Positions 42,995 to 53,435 are shown, counted from the first letter of the stretch. The stretch: 64,000 nucleotides of DNA from Macrococcus equipercicus (GCF_004359525.2 NZ_SCWC02000005.1:53809-117808); one strand, 5' to 3'. Notes: generated by a model from the sequence alone, not told the origin. A program made the numbers and translations.

Positions 42995-44533
42995 TTATCT
43001 CTTATATTCGACGCGGTATAGGTCATGACGTCTGTCACGCAGCTGTCTGACGGTACCATCTTCACGGCCGCGGCGCAGCACTTCCAAGTCGACGTCTCCG
43101 ATCATGACCATCTCCAGATTCTCCCCTGTTTCACCTATAATACCATCACGGGCAAACCCGAAATCACTCGGCGTATATATACCTGACGCTGAATACTGGA
43201 TGTCCATGTTTTCAGTCTGCGGCAAGTTACCACATGTACCGCTCGTCACCGTGTAAATCTGGTTCTCGATTGCACGGGCCATTGAGCAGTATTTAACGCG
43301 CAGATAACTCTGACGGTCTTCTGTTGAGAACGGTGTGAAGATGATCTTCGCACCTTTTTCGGTTGCGATACGTGCCATTTCAGGGAACTCAGCATCGTAA
43401 CAGATCTGGATTGCAATCTTACCGCAGTCTGTATCGAACACTTCGACTTTCTTGCCCGGAGAAATTCCCCACCAGCGGCGTTCGTTCGGTGTCACATGGA
43501 TTTTGTACTGCTTCTCAATAGAGCCGTCACGGCGGAATAAGTAGGAGATGTTATAAATGTCATCGTTCTCCTCAACGAAATGCGAGCCACCGATAATGTT
43601 GATGTTATAGCGCAGCGCAAAGTCATTGAACATCTCAATGTACTGCTCTGTGTAATTGGTCAGCTGGCGGATAGACTCAGCAGGACTCCGCTTCTCATCA
43701 AAGCTCATAAGCTGTGTAGTCAATAGTTCCGGGAAGACGACAAAATCACTGCCGGCATCATAGGCCACGTCGACAAAGTATTCAATCTGATTCGCAAACT
43801 CCTCAAAAGAATCGATCTTACGCATCATGTAGTTGACCGTGCAGATACGTATCGGATGACTCGTCTTGAAATGAAGATTTGATTTCGCCACAAAGTCAGG
43901 ATTGTTCCACTCCATCAATGTCGCGTATTTGCTGCTTTTCACGTCATCCTTCAAATAACCCGGATTGATACGCATCAACGTGAAGCCGTTCATAAACTGG
44001 AACGTCAGCACCGGGTCCTTAATTTTGCGCTTCATGACATCAGTCACATACTCACGCGGTGTCAGTTCATCTTTGTAAAGATGATAGTTCGGGATGCGGC
44101 CGCCGATAATAATACTCTTCAAGTTCAATTCATAGGCAATTTCGCGGCGTGCCTCATACAGCCGCTGTCCGACGCGCATGCCACGGTAGTCAGGGTGAAC
44201 CATCACTTCAATACCGTATAAGTTATGACCGTTCTCATTATGATTCGTAATATAACCGTTATCGGTAATATCATCCCATGTATGTCTGTCATCATATTCA
44301 TCAAAGTTAATAATCAGACTAGAGCATGAGCCGATAATGCGGCCTTCATATTCTATGACCATCTGGCCGCGCGGGAATAAATTCAGATGCGATTCCAGCT
44401 GCTCTTTCTTCCACGGATCCATACCCGCGAAACAGATTTTCTGCAGCTGCATCACTTCTTCTATATCTTCAAATGTCATCTGACGCGCTTCTATAGACTT
44501 GTTAAACTTCTCAAGATTCAATTCTTCTGTCAT
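42995..44533 (-). CDS. GNAT acetyltransferase fused to carbon-nitrogen hydrolase
   Basis: 512 residues. Residues 15-205 form a GNAT domain (HPDYRGMRVGQRLYEARR is the acetyl-CoA loop). Residues 225-505 form a nitrilase-superfamily amidase with the triad Glu in VVFPELLTT, Lys in EKQYKIHVTP and Cys in IAIQICYDAEFPE. The fusion is the same as Bacillus YhcX. Substrate unknown; nitrilase-type amidases often repair or degrade small amides. ATG at 44533 follows GGAG by seven bases. Confidence 0.9.
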   Translation of the reverse strand: MTEELNLEKFNKSIEARQMTFEDIEEVMQLQKICFAGMDPWKKEQLESHLNLFPRGQMVIEYEGRIIGSCSSLIINFDEYDDRHTWDDITDNGYITNHNENGHNLYGIEVMVHPDYRGMRVGQRLYEARREIAYELNLKSIIIGGRIPNYHLYKDELTPREYVTDVMKRKIKDPVLTFQFMNGFTLMRINPGYLKDDVKSSKYATLMEWNNPDFVAKSNLHFKTSHPIRICTVNYMMRKIDSFEEFANQIEYFVDVAYDAGSDFVVFPELLTTQLMSFDEKRSPAESIRQLTNYTEQYIEMFNDFALRYNINIIGGSHFVEENDDIYNISYLFRRDGSIEKQYKIHVTPNERRWWGISPGKKVEVFDTDCGKIAIQICYDAEFPEMARIATEKGAKIIFTPFSTEDRQSYLRVKYCSMARAIENQIYTVTSGTCGNLPQTENMDIQYSASGIYTPSDFGFARDGIIGETGENLEMVMIGDVDLEVLRRGREDGTVRQLRDRRHDLYRVEYKR

Positions 44534-44613
44534 GTTCAAGCTCCTTCATGTAAACTATACATATATTATACACGATTATAAGTACTATCAAACGAACTGC
44601 TCTGGAGGAAACA

Positions 44614-45435
44614 ATGAAAATAACGATAAATGATCAATTTAAAGGAATGACAATCGAAGAACTGCTCAGACATTGGGTGCTGCCGAAGAAAATGATTCAT
44701 GAGCTGAGAATGTCTAAAGCGCTGACCGTGAATAGTCAGCCTGCTCTGTTCGCCACACAGCTGCACACAGGAGATGTTCTGGAGCTGCCTGTCGCTGAGG
44801 AGCACAGCCAGTATAAGTCGTCTCACCGGCTCTGTGAAGTCGTCTATGAAGATGACTATTTAGCGGTGCTCGTAAAACCAAAAGGCGTCAAGACACATCC
44901 AAACGACATGATGGAAACCAATACACTACTGAATCATGCCGTCTATACATTGAAATCTGACTATGTCGAACCGATTCACCGCCTTGACCAGGAGACAGTC
45001 GGCCTAGTGCTCGTCGCTAAAAATCCGCTGATCAAAAAAATTCTCGACCGCATGCTTGAACAGCGTGAAATTACCCGGACTTATAAAGCGAAAGTCAGAA
45101 GTCTTCTGCCCATTAAAAACCAGACGATTGAACTGCCGATCGGCAAAGATAAGTTCCATCCGAATAAACGCCGTGTGTCCGATACGGGTCAGCACGCAGT
45201 GACACATATCATCAGCTCTCAAGTGCTCGGGGACGGTGTCACTGAAGTCGAACTGAAGCTTGATACAGGACGGACGCACCAGATCCGGGTGCATCTCGCA
45301 GCTATCGGCCACCCTGTGCTCGGCGACCCGTTGTACAGTGACTCCAAGCTTCGCCAGCTCCAGCTGACAGGCTATAAGCTCAGCTTCATCCATCCGTTTA
45401 CCGGTGAACTCGTACAGGCTGAATTGAAGCAGTAA
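44614..45435 (+). CDS. RluD-family pseudouridine synthase
   Basis: 273 residues. N-terminal S4-like RNA-binding part (KKMIHELRMSKALTVNSQP) and a catalytic domain with the aspartate in EPIHRLDQETVGLVLVAK near 127; GRTHQIRVHLAAIGHPVLGD near 226 is also diagnostic (shown in full family pattern). The usual HRLDxxTSG reads HRLDQETVG. Converts specific uridines of 23S rRNA or tRNA; target not predictable. Ribosome site GGAGGAAACA. Confidence 0.9.
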   Translation: MKITINDQFKGMTIEELLRHWVLPKKMIHELRMSKALTVNSQPALFATQLHTGDVLELPVAEEHSQYKSSHRLCEVVYEDDYLAVLVKPKGVKTHPNDMMETNTLLNHAVYTLKSDYVEPIHRLDQETVGLVLVAKNPLIKKILDRMLEQREITRTYKAKVRSLLPIKNQTIELPIGKDKFHPNKRRVSDTGQHAVTHIISSQVLGDGVTEVELKLDTGRTHQIRVHLAAIGHPVLGDPLYSDSKLRQLQLTGYKLSFIHPFTGELVQAELKQ

Positions 45436-45499
45436 TATTGCATTTTCTCACTTTCAGTCTTACCATAATAACTAGGAAGATTTAACACGGAGGATTATT

Positions 45500-46111
45500 A
45501 TGATACAAACACATAGAGATATTTTCTTTGACAGACGCTCAGTGAAAGAATATGATCCAGCCTTCAAGCTCACTCAGGACGAACTGTCAGAGCTGATCAA
45601 CAAAGCCAATCAGGCACCATCAGCATGGAATCTGCAGCACTGGAAGTACTTGGTCATCCATAGTGACGAAGCAAAAGCTGCGTTACTGCCGATTGCATTC
45701 CACCAGCAGCAGATTGCTGACTCAAGTGCAACAGTGGTGATTCTCGCTGACCGGGAAGCACATAAACAGGCAGAGCCGGTCTTCAGCCGTGACGTCGCGG
45801 AAGGTCGTATGACCGAAGAAATCAAGGCACTGCTGACAAAGCAGATTGACAGTGCTTACGCGAAAGCAGAATATCGCTTTGAGTCCGGCGTGCTGAATGC
45901 CTCACTTGCAGCGATGCAGCTGATGAACGCAGCAACACTTGCCGGGCTCGGCACTTGCCCGATCGGCGGCTTCAAACGGACCGAACTGATCAGACAGTTC
46001 AATATTGAGGAGCGTTACTTACCGCTCATGCTCATCACCATCGGCAGAACGCGTCAGGAACCTCGTGCGACCGCAAGATTATCGGTCAAAGAAACTGCAA
46101 CTTTTCTATAG
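45500..46111 (+). CDS. Nitroreductase-family FMN protein
   Basis: 203 residues. FFDRRSVKEYDPAFKL start, NQAPSAWNLQHWKYLV FMN-binding stretch near 40, and GLGTCPIGGFKR near 155. Like Bacillus YfhC/YodC. NAD(P)H-dependent reduction of nitro or quinone compounds is the family activity. ATG after GGAGG. Ends at a terminator shared with ppk. Confidence 0.87.
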   Translation: MIQTHRDIFFDRRSVKEYDPAFKLTQDELSELINKANQAPSAWNLQHWKYLVIHSDEAKAALLPIAFHQQQIADSSATVVILADREAHKQAEPVFSRDVAEGRMTEEIKALLTKQIDSAYAKAEYRFESGVLNASLAAMQLMNAATLAGLGTCPIGGFKRTELIRQFNIEERYLPLMLITIGRTRQEPRATARLSVKETATFL

Positions 46112-46116
46112 ACACT

Positions 46117-46148
46117 AAATAAAGCATCCCTTGCGGGATGCTTTATTT
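46117..46148. terminator. Bidirectional terminator
   Basis: Perfect 14-bp stem AAATAAAGCATCCC / GGGATGCTTTATTT with a TTGC loop, between the nitroreductase gene and ppk. Confidence 0.95.
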
Positions 46149-48306
46149 AGTTCTTTCTTATACGTGAAATCACACGGTCAAGCAGTTTAGAACGGCGCGA
46201 CATGACTGGTTCCGGCACAGCGGGTTTCTCTTTCAGTGAGCGTCTGAACTGCTCTGCTTCTTTCACTAAATATTCCTGTGAATTAAGCGGCTCAAGTTCA
46301 TTTCTCACGTAATGATACACACCATTCATATCCTGTTCACGCGCTTTCTGATTATCATTCAGCTGGAGCTGCAGAAAATCTTTCAGCCGTGTGACAATGT
46401 CCGGATCAAGGATCGGGAATAGAATTTCCACCCGTTTGATCATGTTTCTTGTCATCATATCTGCTGACGATAAGTACATTCTTTCTTCGCCGTTATGATA
46501 GAAATAATAAATTCTTGAATGCTCGAGGAACCGTCCGACGATACTAATCACGCGGATATTGTCACTGACGCCGGGAATGCCGGGTTTCAGACAGCAGATA
46601 CCGCGGATGATCAAGTTCACTTTAACGCCGGCCTGACTCGCTTCAAACAGTTTTTTGATGACCGCTTTATCCGTCAGCGAATTCATCTTTGCAATGATCA
46701 GGCCATTGCCATTCTGACGGTGTGATTCAATCTCCTGATCGATGTGATCCAGAAACTCCTCCCGTATCTCAAATGGTGCTACATGCAGCTTATTGTATTC
46801 CGGCTTCTCAGAATAACCGCTTAAGTAATTGAAGAAGTTCATCGCGTCCTGCCCGATTTCCTTGTTCGTCGTAATGATGCCCATATCGGTATAGATTTTC
46901 GCGGTTTTATCATTATAGTTACCGGTGCCAAGATGAACATAAGGCACAAGTTCATCGTTGATTTTCTTGATGACGAGCGTAATCTTACTATGGGTCTTCA
47001 AGTAGGTCATCCCGTAGATTACATGACATCCTGCTTCTTCAAGCATCTTCGCCCAGTGCACGTTGTTCTCTTCATCAAAACGCGCCTTCAGCTCTACAAG
47101 CACAGTGACCTGTTTGCCGGCTTCAGCTGCATTTTTTAATGCTTCAATAATCGGAGAATCACTGGAAACGCGGTACAGCGTCTGCTTGATGGCAAGCGTC
47201 GCCGGATCAACTGACGCTTCCTTAATGAAATCCACAATCGGCTGGAAAGATTCATACGGGTGATGGAAGAACACATCGCGCTCGCGTGCTGCTTCGTACA
47301 CATTTCTTATGCCGAGTGAGGCAGGCGGTGCCGGCTCGAATTTCTTAAATTCGAACTGCGGGTACTTTTTCGACACCATGCCGGATAACTGGAACAGCAT
47401 CGTCAAATCAAGCGGGCCGTCAATCTTGTAGACATCGCGCTCCTCGATCTCCAGTTCGTGAGTCAGGAAAGAACCACCGATTGTCGGATCGTTTCTCGTA
47501 TCGATCTCAAGGCGGACAGCGGCACCGCTCTTTCGTTTTTTGAGGAACTTTTCGATTTCAATGAGCAGGTCTTCTGCACCGTCTTCATGAATCGATAAGT
47601 CGGCATTACGCGTGATTCTGAACGTAAATGCACGGCGTACTTCATGTCCACTGAATAATCTGCCGATGAAATGGATGATGACATCTTCCAGCATGACAAA
47701 AATCATGCGCTGATCATCCTGCAGCAGAATAATGCGGTTTAACAGTGCCGGAATCTGGACGATGGCTGATTTGTCCTCGCCTGTTGCATCAACTACATCC
47801 ACAAAGACATTCAATGACTTATTGGACAGCTTCGGAAACGGTCTGTAGGCATCAATGCCGAGCGGCGTGAGTGTCGGCATAATTTCAAACTCAAAGCGCT
47901 GCTTGATTACCTCATAATTATGCGGTTCGAGTTCCTCCGGCTGCTTGAGAAAAACGTTATGCCCTTCCAGTTCCTGCAGCAGCTGGTGATACTGCTCATA
48001 TTGCAGCCTGACATTCTCTCTGTTGTCTTTGTCGATAGCTACAAGCTGTTCTTTAGGTGTCATCTGCGTCTTGTTTTCACGCTCATTGAAGTTAAGTTTA
48101 ATCTGGTCTTTCAGTCCTGCGACGCGGACCATGAAAAACTCATCTAAGTTTGAAGAAGCGATGGCAAGAAACTTCAATCGTTCTAACAGCGGATTTCTTT
48201 TATCCAGAGCTTCTTCAATGACGCGGTGGTTAAATGCGACCCAGCTTACTTCTCTATTGTTGTAATATTGCTTGTTGTTCAAATCAATCACGTTTGTCGT
48301 CTCCAT
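46147..48306 (-). CDS. ppk: Polyphosphate kinase 1
   Basis: 719 residues, full length for PPK1. It makes polyphosphate from ATP reversibly. N-terminal domain with [16 protein letters not shown], then [17 protein letters not shown], the phospho-histidine region [11 protein letters not shown] near 440 and [16 protein letters not shown] near 595. Downstream of ppx by 64 bases, so both enzymes of polyphosphate turnover are together. ATG with GGAAGTG site. Confidence 0.95.
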   Translation of the reverse strand: METTNVIDLNNKQYYNNREVSWVAFNHRVIEEALDKRNPLLERLKFLAIASSNLDEFFMVRVAGLKDQIKLNFNERENKTQMTPKEQLVAIDKDNRENVRLQYEQYHQLLQELEGHNVFLKQPEELEPHNYEVIKQRFEFEIMPTLTPLGIDAYRPFPKLSNKSLNVFVDVVDATGEDKSAIVQIPALLNRIILLQDDQRMIFVMLEDVIIHFIGRLFSGHEVRRAFTFRITRNADLSIHEDGAEDLLIEIEKFLKKRKSGAAVRLEIDTRNDPTIGGSFLTHELEIEERDVYKIDGPLDLTMLFQLSGMVSKKYPQFEFKKFEPAPPASLGIRNVYEAARERDVFFHHPYESFQPIVDFIKEASVDPATLAIKQTLYRVSSDSPIIEALKNAAEAGKQVTVLVELKARFDEENNVHWAKMLEEAGCHVIYGMTYLKTHSKITLVIKKINDELVPYVHLGTGNYNDKTAKIYTDMGIITTNKEIGQDAMNFFNYLSGYSEKPEYNKLHVAPFEIREEFLDHIDQEIESHRQNGNGLIIAKMNSLTDKAVIKKLFEASQAGVKVNLIIRGICCLKPGIPGVSDNIRVISIVGRFLEHSRIYYFYHNGEERMYLSSADMMTRNMIKRVEILFPILDPDIVTRLKDFLQLQLNDNQKAREQDMNGVYHYVRNELEPLNSQEYLVKEAEQFRRSLKEKPAVPEPVMSRRSKLLDRVISRIRKN

Positions 48307-48370
48307 ATATTATCACTTCCACTTTTAATAGTTAAAATATTATCCCGACTTAAGTTATAACGAACTATTG

Positions 48371-49897
48371 TTAATTCTCTGTAAAAGTGATGTGAATTTT
48401 TGCTTTCACAATCTTCTCAAGGTGTTTCTTCTGTCTTTCAGCCTGATATTCTTCGGCTATCGGATCGCCTTTATACATTATAACTAAGTTATAGCGGTCT
48501 TTATGCTTTTCAAGATAAAGAGAGTTCACGACGCTTGTATTGCTGCTGTTCAGTGCATAGGCAAATTTCAGTATACTGCCGAGGAGCTGAATCTTGGCTT
48601 TTTCGGCTTCTGTGAACCATCCCGTTTCATCCGCGAAGAATTTCAGCAGCGTTTTATTCTTGTAGCTGGATAATAAGGCAAGCTTCACCCGGTTGCGGTG
48701 GGACACGCCGTTTAAGCTTGAGTTGGAAATGATATAGTACGTATGCTGGCTCGCTGCATCGGAATCGATGTAACTGCCGAGATAAAATAAGTAAGCTGAC
48801 TGAAGCAGCAGTTTTTTATCCAGTTTGTTTCCGTCTATCAAGTCGTTCTTCTCAAGTTCATAATAGAGCATTTCAGCGAGCCTCTGACGCTGCAGCGCTT
48901 CCTGCCGCCCGATATTATAGCTGTAAGCCAAGTTGCGCAGACTTTCTTTGAACACTTCATGCTTATCAAACGGGTGTTTGTATTCTTTCTCGAGGATGGA
49001 CATGATGACACCTTCACGCAGACCTTTACGGGAGAAGACAAACTCAGTTGCCTCCACTTCTTCATACAGTTCCTTGAACAGCAGTGTCGACGGGATGATG
49101 ATGTCTCTCCGGTCGCGGCTCAGTCCGTCCAAGTCTTCCAGGTCATCCATCGTTGAACTCATCAGCTTCTTGTAGACGACACTAATGTCTTCCTCTTTCA
49201 TGGAGTAGCCATGAACACCGGCTATCGGATATTCGACAAGCGACTGATGAATGCGGGCAATATTACGGGCAGAGCCACCGATGGCAATAATCGGCACTTT
49301 TCGTTTCGCCAGCCATTTTAAGCTCTGCAGCTGCTCTTTAATGAATGCACGTGCCTGAGACACAGCTTTGTCATCATTATGCTTCTTATTCTCAAAGAAC
49401 AGCTTCTGCAGGGTCACGACGCCGAACGGGAAACTGTGCGAGAACTTCAGTTCCTTGTCTTCAAAGTAGGTGACTTCTGTACTACCGCCGCCGATATCCA
49501 CTGTGACACCGTCGCTGAAGTTAAGCGTATGGACAACCGCATAGTAGCCATAGAACGCTTCTTCTTTCTCCGTGACAATCTGCATCGTGATATTTGTCTG
49601 TTCTTTGACGTAACTAATAATTTCTTCGATATTCTTTGATTGCCGGACCGCTGCTGTCGCCACTGGATATAAAGCTTCCACATGAAACTTCGCAGCTACC
49701 TGCTGAAAGCTTTGAAGCGTACTGCAGAGCACTTCTATCCCTTCCTGTGCCATCACTTTATCTCGATTCAGATACTGATACAGCCGGGCCGGCGTCTTGA
49801 TGTTCTGGAGTTCCTGCAGGCCGGTTGACTCCGAGTATTCAAATATAACAAGGCGGATGGTGTTTGAACCGATATCCACTAATCCTATTCTTCTCAT
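48371..49897 (-). CDS. ppx: Exopolyphosphatase, Ppx/GppA family
   Basis: 508 residues. ASKHA fold: LVDIGSNTIRLVIFE (5-19), the second phosphate loop VDIGGGSTEVTYF near 138, and a C-terminal HD-like region (about 310-508). Degrades polyphosphate and/or pppGpp. Length with C-terminal domain agrees with the long bacterial form. In one operon with ppk. Confidence 0.93.
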   Translation of the reverse strand: MRRIGLVDIGSNTIRLVIFEYSESTGLQELQNIKTPARLYQYLNRDKVMAQEGIEVLCSTLQSFQQVAAKFHVEALYPVATAAVRQSKNIEEIISYVKEQTNITMQIVTEKEEAFYGYYAVVHTLNFSDGVTVDIGGGSTEVTYFEDKELKFSHSFPFGVVTLQKLFFENKKHNDDKAVSQARAFIKEQLQSLKWLAKRKVPIIAIGGSARNIARIHQSLVEYPIAGVHGYSMKEEDISVVYKKLMSSTMDDLEDLDGLSRDRRDIIIPSTLLFKELYEEVEATEFVFSRKGLREGVIMSILEKEYKHPFDKHEVFKESLRNLAYSYNIGRQEALQRQRLAEMLYYELEKNDLIDGNKLDKKLLLQSAYLFYLGSYIDSDAASQHTYYIISNSSLNGVSHRNRVKLALLSSYKNKTLLKFFADETGWFTEAEKAKIQLLGSILKFAYALNSSNTSVVNSLYLEKHKDRYNLVIMYKGDPIAEEYQAERQKKHLEKIVKAKIHITFTEN

Positions 49898-49915
49898 GGT
49901 GAACCTCTCTTTAGT

Positions 49916-49943
49916 AAAAAATGCCTGCTATCATGCAGGCATT
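49916..49943 (-). terminator. Terminator after fumC
   Basis: AATGCCTGC pairs with GCAGGCATT, followed by T residues on the minus strand. Confidence 0.88.
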
Positions 49944-49947
49944 CCAA

Positions 49948-51333
49948 TTATTTTGGGTGGATCATCTCTTCTGGTTTAATCCACTCGTCGAACTGCTCTT
50001 CTGTTAAATAACCGCTGTTAATCGCGGATTGTTTTAACGTCAGTCCTTCTTTATGAGCAGTCTTCGCAATATATGCTGCTTTTTCGTAACCGATATGCGG
50101 GTTGAGTGCAGTGACCAGCATAAGAGAACGGTTTAAGTAATCGGAGATATTGTCTGCTATCGGTTCTATACCCACTGCGCAGTTGTCGTTAAACGAGTTC
50201 ATGCCGTCAGCCAGCAAATAAATAGACTGCAGTGTATTGTACATGATCACTGGTTTGAAGACATTCAGCTCAAAGTTACCCTGGCTTGCCGCAATACCGA
50301 CTGCCGCGTCATTTCCCATGACCTGTACAGCGACCATCGTCAGCATCTCACTTTGAGTCGGATTGACCTTACCAGGCATAATTGATGAGCCGGGTTCATT
50401 TTCCGGGATGGACAGTTCACCGAGACCTGCACGTGGTCCTGATGACAGCCAGCGAACATCATTGGCGATTTTCATTAAATCAGCTGCCAGTGCTTTTAAG
50501 GCACCGTGGACAAATGTCACTTCATCATGAGCTGTTAAAGCATGGAATTTATTAGGAGAAGAAATAAAATCATAGCCTGTCTGTGCTTTGATCTGAGCTG
50601 CGACTCTATCGCCGAATTCCGGATGCGCATTGATGCCGGTGCCGACTGCAGTGCCACCGATAGCAAGGTTAAGCAGTTCTTTCCGGGATAAGTTAAGCAG
50701 TGCTTCACATTTGTCGAGCATATATCTCCAGCCGGAAATCTCCTGACCGAGCGTCAGCGGTGTCGCATCCTGTAAGTGCGTACGGCCGATCTTGATGATA
50801 TGATCGAACTGCTCTTCTTTCTGCTTCAATGTGTCACGCAGTTTTGCCAGTGCAGGCAGCAGCCGCTCTTCAATTTCACTGTACAGGCTGACATGCATCG
50901 CTGTCGGATAAGTATCGTTTGAACTTTGAGATTTGTTGACATCGTCGTTCGGATGAACAGATTCATCGCTGCCTGATTCCTGTAAATACTTGTTCGCTGC
51001 AAAAGCCACCACTTCATTGACATTCATGTTGCTCTGCGTACCGCTTCCTGTCTGCCAGACGACAAGCGGGAAGTGGTCATCCAGCTTACCGGATAACACA
51101 TCGTCACATGCTTTGACGATCGCCTCACATTTAGCTTCGGATAGTTTGCCGAGGTCCTTGTTGACGATCGCTGCCGCTTTCTTCAGATGCGCGAATCCAT
51201 AGACAACTTCAATCGGCATCTTTTCTTTACCGACCGGGAAGTTTTGTTTACTTCTCTGCGTCTGTGCGCCCCAGTATTTATCCGCAGGTACTTCTATTTC
51301 ACCAAATGTATCATGTTCAATTCTTACAGACAT
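49948..51333 (-). CDS. fumC: Fumarase class II
   Basis: 461 residues. Iron-independent hydration of fumarate to malate in the TCA cycle. Signature [15 protein letters not shown] near 316, substrate-binding [14 protein letters not shown] near 97 and [12 protein letters not shown] near 137. Normal length. Single gene followed by a terminator. Confidence 0.97.
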   Translation of the reverse strand: MSVRIEHDTFGEIEVPADKYWGAQTQRSKQNFPVGKEKMPIEVVYGFAHLKKAAAIVNKDLGKLSEAKCEAIVKACDDVLSGKLDDHFPLVVWQTGSGTQSNMNVNEVVAFAANKYLQESGSDESVHPNDDVNKSQSSNDTYPTAMHVSLYSEIEERLLPALAKLRDTLKQKEEQFDHIIKIGRTHLQDATPLTLGQEISGWRYMLDKCEALLNLSRKELLNLAIGGTAVGTGINAHPEFGDRVAAQIKAQTGYDFISSPNKFHALTAHDEVTFVHGALKALAADLMKIANDVRWLSSGPRAGLGELSIPENEPGSSIMPGKVNPTQSEMLTMVAVQVMGNDAAVGIAASQGNFELNVFKPVIMYNTLQSIYLLADGMNSFNDNCAVGIEPIADNISDYLNRSLMLVTALNPHIGYEKAAYIAKTAHKEGLTLKQSAINSGYLTEEQFDEWIKPEEMIHPK

Positions 51334-51420
51334 TCTTTTCTCCCCTTATCTCTTAATAAGTCCATTCTACAATAAATAACGCTTTCATTCATCTGTTTTC
51401 ATAGAAAAACAGCTGATTTC

Positions 51421-51573
51421 TCAACTGTTCTGCGCGTCATCTTCTTCCGACCAGTCATTGTCCCGGTCTTCTTCGTTGCGGAGTGAAATCTGCTCCATCT
51501 CCTTGCCCAGTTCGACAACATCGTCGAAGTCCTGCACCATTTCGTTGTCCTGATCTTGATAGCGGTCTGTCAT
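51421..51573 (-). CDS. Very acidic 50-residue protein
   Basis: A frame of 50 residues, about half Asp, Glu, Gln and Asn (DRYQDQDNEM, then WSEEDDAQNS), with AAAAGGAGG eight bases before the ATG at 51573. No other gene occupies this 270-base gap upstream of fumC. Intrinsically disordered by composition; function unknown. Confidence 0.6.
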   Translation of the reverse strand: MTDRYQDQDNEMVQDFDDVVELGKEMEQISLRNEEDRDNDWSEEDDAQNS

Positions 51574-51683
51574 TATCATGACCTCCTTTTTAAATGATTA
51601 TACTACATAACGCTCAAAGTTGTGAATGTTAACAAAATGATATATCTTATAATTGTTAAATTTTATATGTAGCGGAGGTATGG

Positions 51684-52592
51684 ATGAAATCATTGAAACC
51701 ACGTGTATCATTGCACCAGGCAGAGTGTTTCCGGCTGCTGCAGGAACGCTTCCACTTTTTTGACGACACTGCTGCAAGGTGTGACAAGCTATTAAAAGGT
51801 GAATACGGTGAAACTCGTGTCGATGAAGTGCTGAGTTGTTTTTTTGATGGGTTTGATGGCATTTATATTAGTGACCTCAGATTGAATATTGATTTTCAGC
51901 AAGTGCAGGTTGATAGTTTGATTGTTCTGGACGACTGCGTGCTGGTGTTTGAAGTCAAGAACTTATCGTTCGATCTGCATGCTGCGGACGGCTTATTTTA
52001 CATGATGAGCGGAGAGCCGTTCACAGCGCTGAACGATCAGCTGGCGCGCCTGAAGAAACTGCTGCGCGCTTATGTTGCGCAGTTCGATCCCTACATCGAT
52101 GTTATCGTCTACCCGTTTTTCATAAATGACAGCCAGTGCATTCATGGCATGCTGCTCCGCGGCGACGTGCTGGCCACCAGTAACTTCGCGCTTGTACTCG
52201 CGAAATACCGTAGACGATTTAATTGGCGCAGCACCGTCCCATTAGTCAATCACCTAATGAAGCGCAGCGTTCCCAATGATTTCGATAAAAAGATGGACAT
52301 CGACTATTCCAAAGTGACAAAAGGCACCTACTGCTCTGTATGTTATAACAAAGTAGAGCGGATTAGCCAGAGAAAGTTCCGGTGCCTGAAATGCAATACT
52401 GACATAAGCACGGCTGCCGTTATTTCTAATGGTGTTAAAGAAATCTCACGAATCTGGCCGGATAAACCGATAACTACTAAGTTAGTGACTGACTGGCTTG
52501 GAGAGTCGATTGACAAAAGAACCATCCAGCGAGTTCTGTCGAAAAATTATCTGCTGACTAAGGGTAATTATGAGGGCTGGCACTATAAATAA
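51684..52592 (+). CDS. NERD nuclease-related protein with zinc ribbon
   Basis: 302 residues. NERD domain (about 35-150) with a restriction-like D-x(n)-E-x-K site in QVDSLIVLDDCVLVFEVKN (residues about 77-95). A zinc ribbon follows (CSVC near 213 and CLKC near 232), then a small helical C-terminal part of winged-helix type. NERD proteins are thought to act on DNA; some occur in defence islands. Start ATG with AGCGGAGG. It is followed by the hairpin repeat array. Confidence 0.82.
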   Translation: MKSLKPRVSLHQAECFRLLQERFHFFDDTAARCDKLLKGEYGETRVDEVLSCFFDGFDGIYISDLRLNIDFQQVQVDSLIVLDDCVLVFEVKNLSFDLHAADGLFYMMSGEPFTALNDQLARLKKLLRAYVAQFDPYIDVIVYPFFINDSQCIHGMLLRGDVLATSNFALVLAKYRRRFNWRSTVPLVNHLMKRSVPNDFDKKMDIDYSKVTKGTYCSVCYNKVERISQRKFRCLKCNTDISTAAVISNGVKEISRIWPDKPITTKLVTDWLGESIDKRTIQRVLSKNYLLTKGNYEGWHYK

Positions 52593-52600
52593 TTAAATGG

Positions 52601-52738
52601 AAGACACTCATGAGAATTCGTAATCACGAGTGTCTTCAATTAGGACACTCAGCTCCACTTCTGCTTACGAGTGTCTTCAATCAGGACACTCAGCTCCATT
52701 TCTGCTTACGAGTGTCTTCAATCAGAACACTCAGCTCA
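52601..52738. repeat. 41-bp tandem repeat array with inverted repeats
   Basis: Three copies of a 41-base unit (starting at about 52627, 52668 and 52709) in which GAGTGTC and GACACTC (third copy GAACACTC) form a hairpin with a nine-base loop. An upstream AAGACACTC (52601-52609) can pair with the first GAGTGTCTT. It lies between the converging NERD and deaminase-like genes. Confidence 0.85.
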
Positions 52739-52763
52739 TCTTCCATGTTCCCACTCTTTACAA

Positions 52764-52790
52764 ACAAAAAACATCGGCCGCAGCCGATGT
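52764..52790 (-). terminator. Terminator of the deaminase-like/nagA operon
   Basis: ACATCGGC pairs with GCCGATGT around CGCA, then six T on the minus strand. Confidence 0.88.
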
Positions 52791-52799
52791 TCTGTTATA

Positions 52800-53414
52800 T
52801 CAGGAGAATAATGAGCGGTAATATTCGCGGATATCCGCAGGTAATCCTTGTGCTGCTTCGTTATCGAGGATAACAGTGACCATGCGGTGTCCTTTTAAGT
52901 TGGCCGCTTCAAACGTCGTCTGAGATTCAGCCGTTTCGTACAGGCGTTTGACTGCCTTTGCTTTGTCAGGTCCTGTCACCAGCACAATGACTTCACGCGC
53001 TGTCAGCAGACCTTCCTCGTTATCTGCATTGACTTCACGGTAGCCGATGCTGCCGTCTGCATTGAACGTCGTCACAAGCATCGTCAGCTTGCCTTTGTTC
53101 TCTTTAGTCTTCACTTTTTTCACGTCATGCTGCAGGCTGCCGTTTCTGTCTGCCTTATGCAGCTGTTCTGTGACGATGCCCATCTGTTTGAAGCTTGCTT
53201 CATTCTTGTCATAGTCGAACACATGGATCTGGCTGGCATCCACTGGATTTTTCGTCACATCCTCTATTAATGCACGATAGAAAAAATCCTGCTCATCATT
53301 CATAGCGAAAGCGATGATGGATGTTGGATTGTTGTTCATCTGTTTACGTACAAGGTCCGCTGCATATTTTGCTGCGATGCCTTTAGAATCAAATATTTTA
53401 AAGTTCATAGCCAT
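52800..53414 (-). CDS. Glucosamine-6-phosphate deaminase-like protein
   Basis: 204 residues, shorter than NagB (about 240). The fold is of the NagB/RpiA type: KGIAAKYAADLVRKQM start, DYDKNEASFKQMG in the position of the substrate loop, and GPDKAKAVKRLYE (NagB has GxxKA). The active-site DE and HxGxG motifs of NagB are not seen, so activity on glucosamine-6-phosphate is doubtful. It follows nagA by 21 bases, so a role in amino-sugar metabolism is likely. Confidence 0.7.
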   Translation of the reverse strand: MAMNFKIFDSKGIAAKYAADLVRKQMNNNPTSIIAFAMNDEQDFFYRALIEDVTKNPVDASQIHVFDYDKNEASFKQMGIVTEQLHKADRNGSLQHDVKKVKTKENKGKLTMLVTTFNADGSIGYREVNADNEEGLLTAREVIVLVTGPDKAKAVKRLYETAESQTTFEAANLKGHRMVTVILDNEAAQGLPADIREYYRSLFS

Positions 53415-53435
53415 GATGTTTTCCTCCTGTACAAC

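Noticed and set aside
52601..52738. CRISPR array
   Set aside because: The repeated unit is contiguous (41 of 41 bases repeat almost unchanged), with no distinct spacers and no cas genes nearby.
52610..52873. Protein-coding frame across the 41-bp repeats
   Set aside because: The reading frame exists only because of the repeats, has no ribosome site and would overlap a convergent terminator and the next gene.
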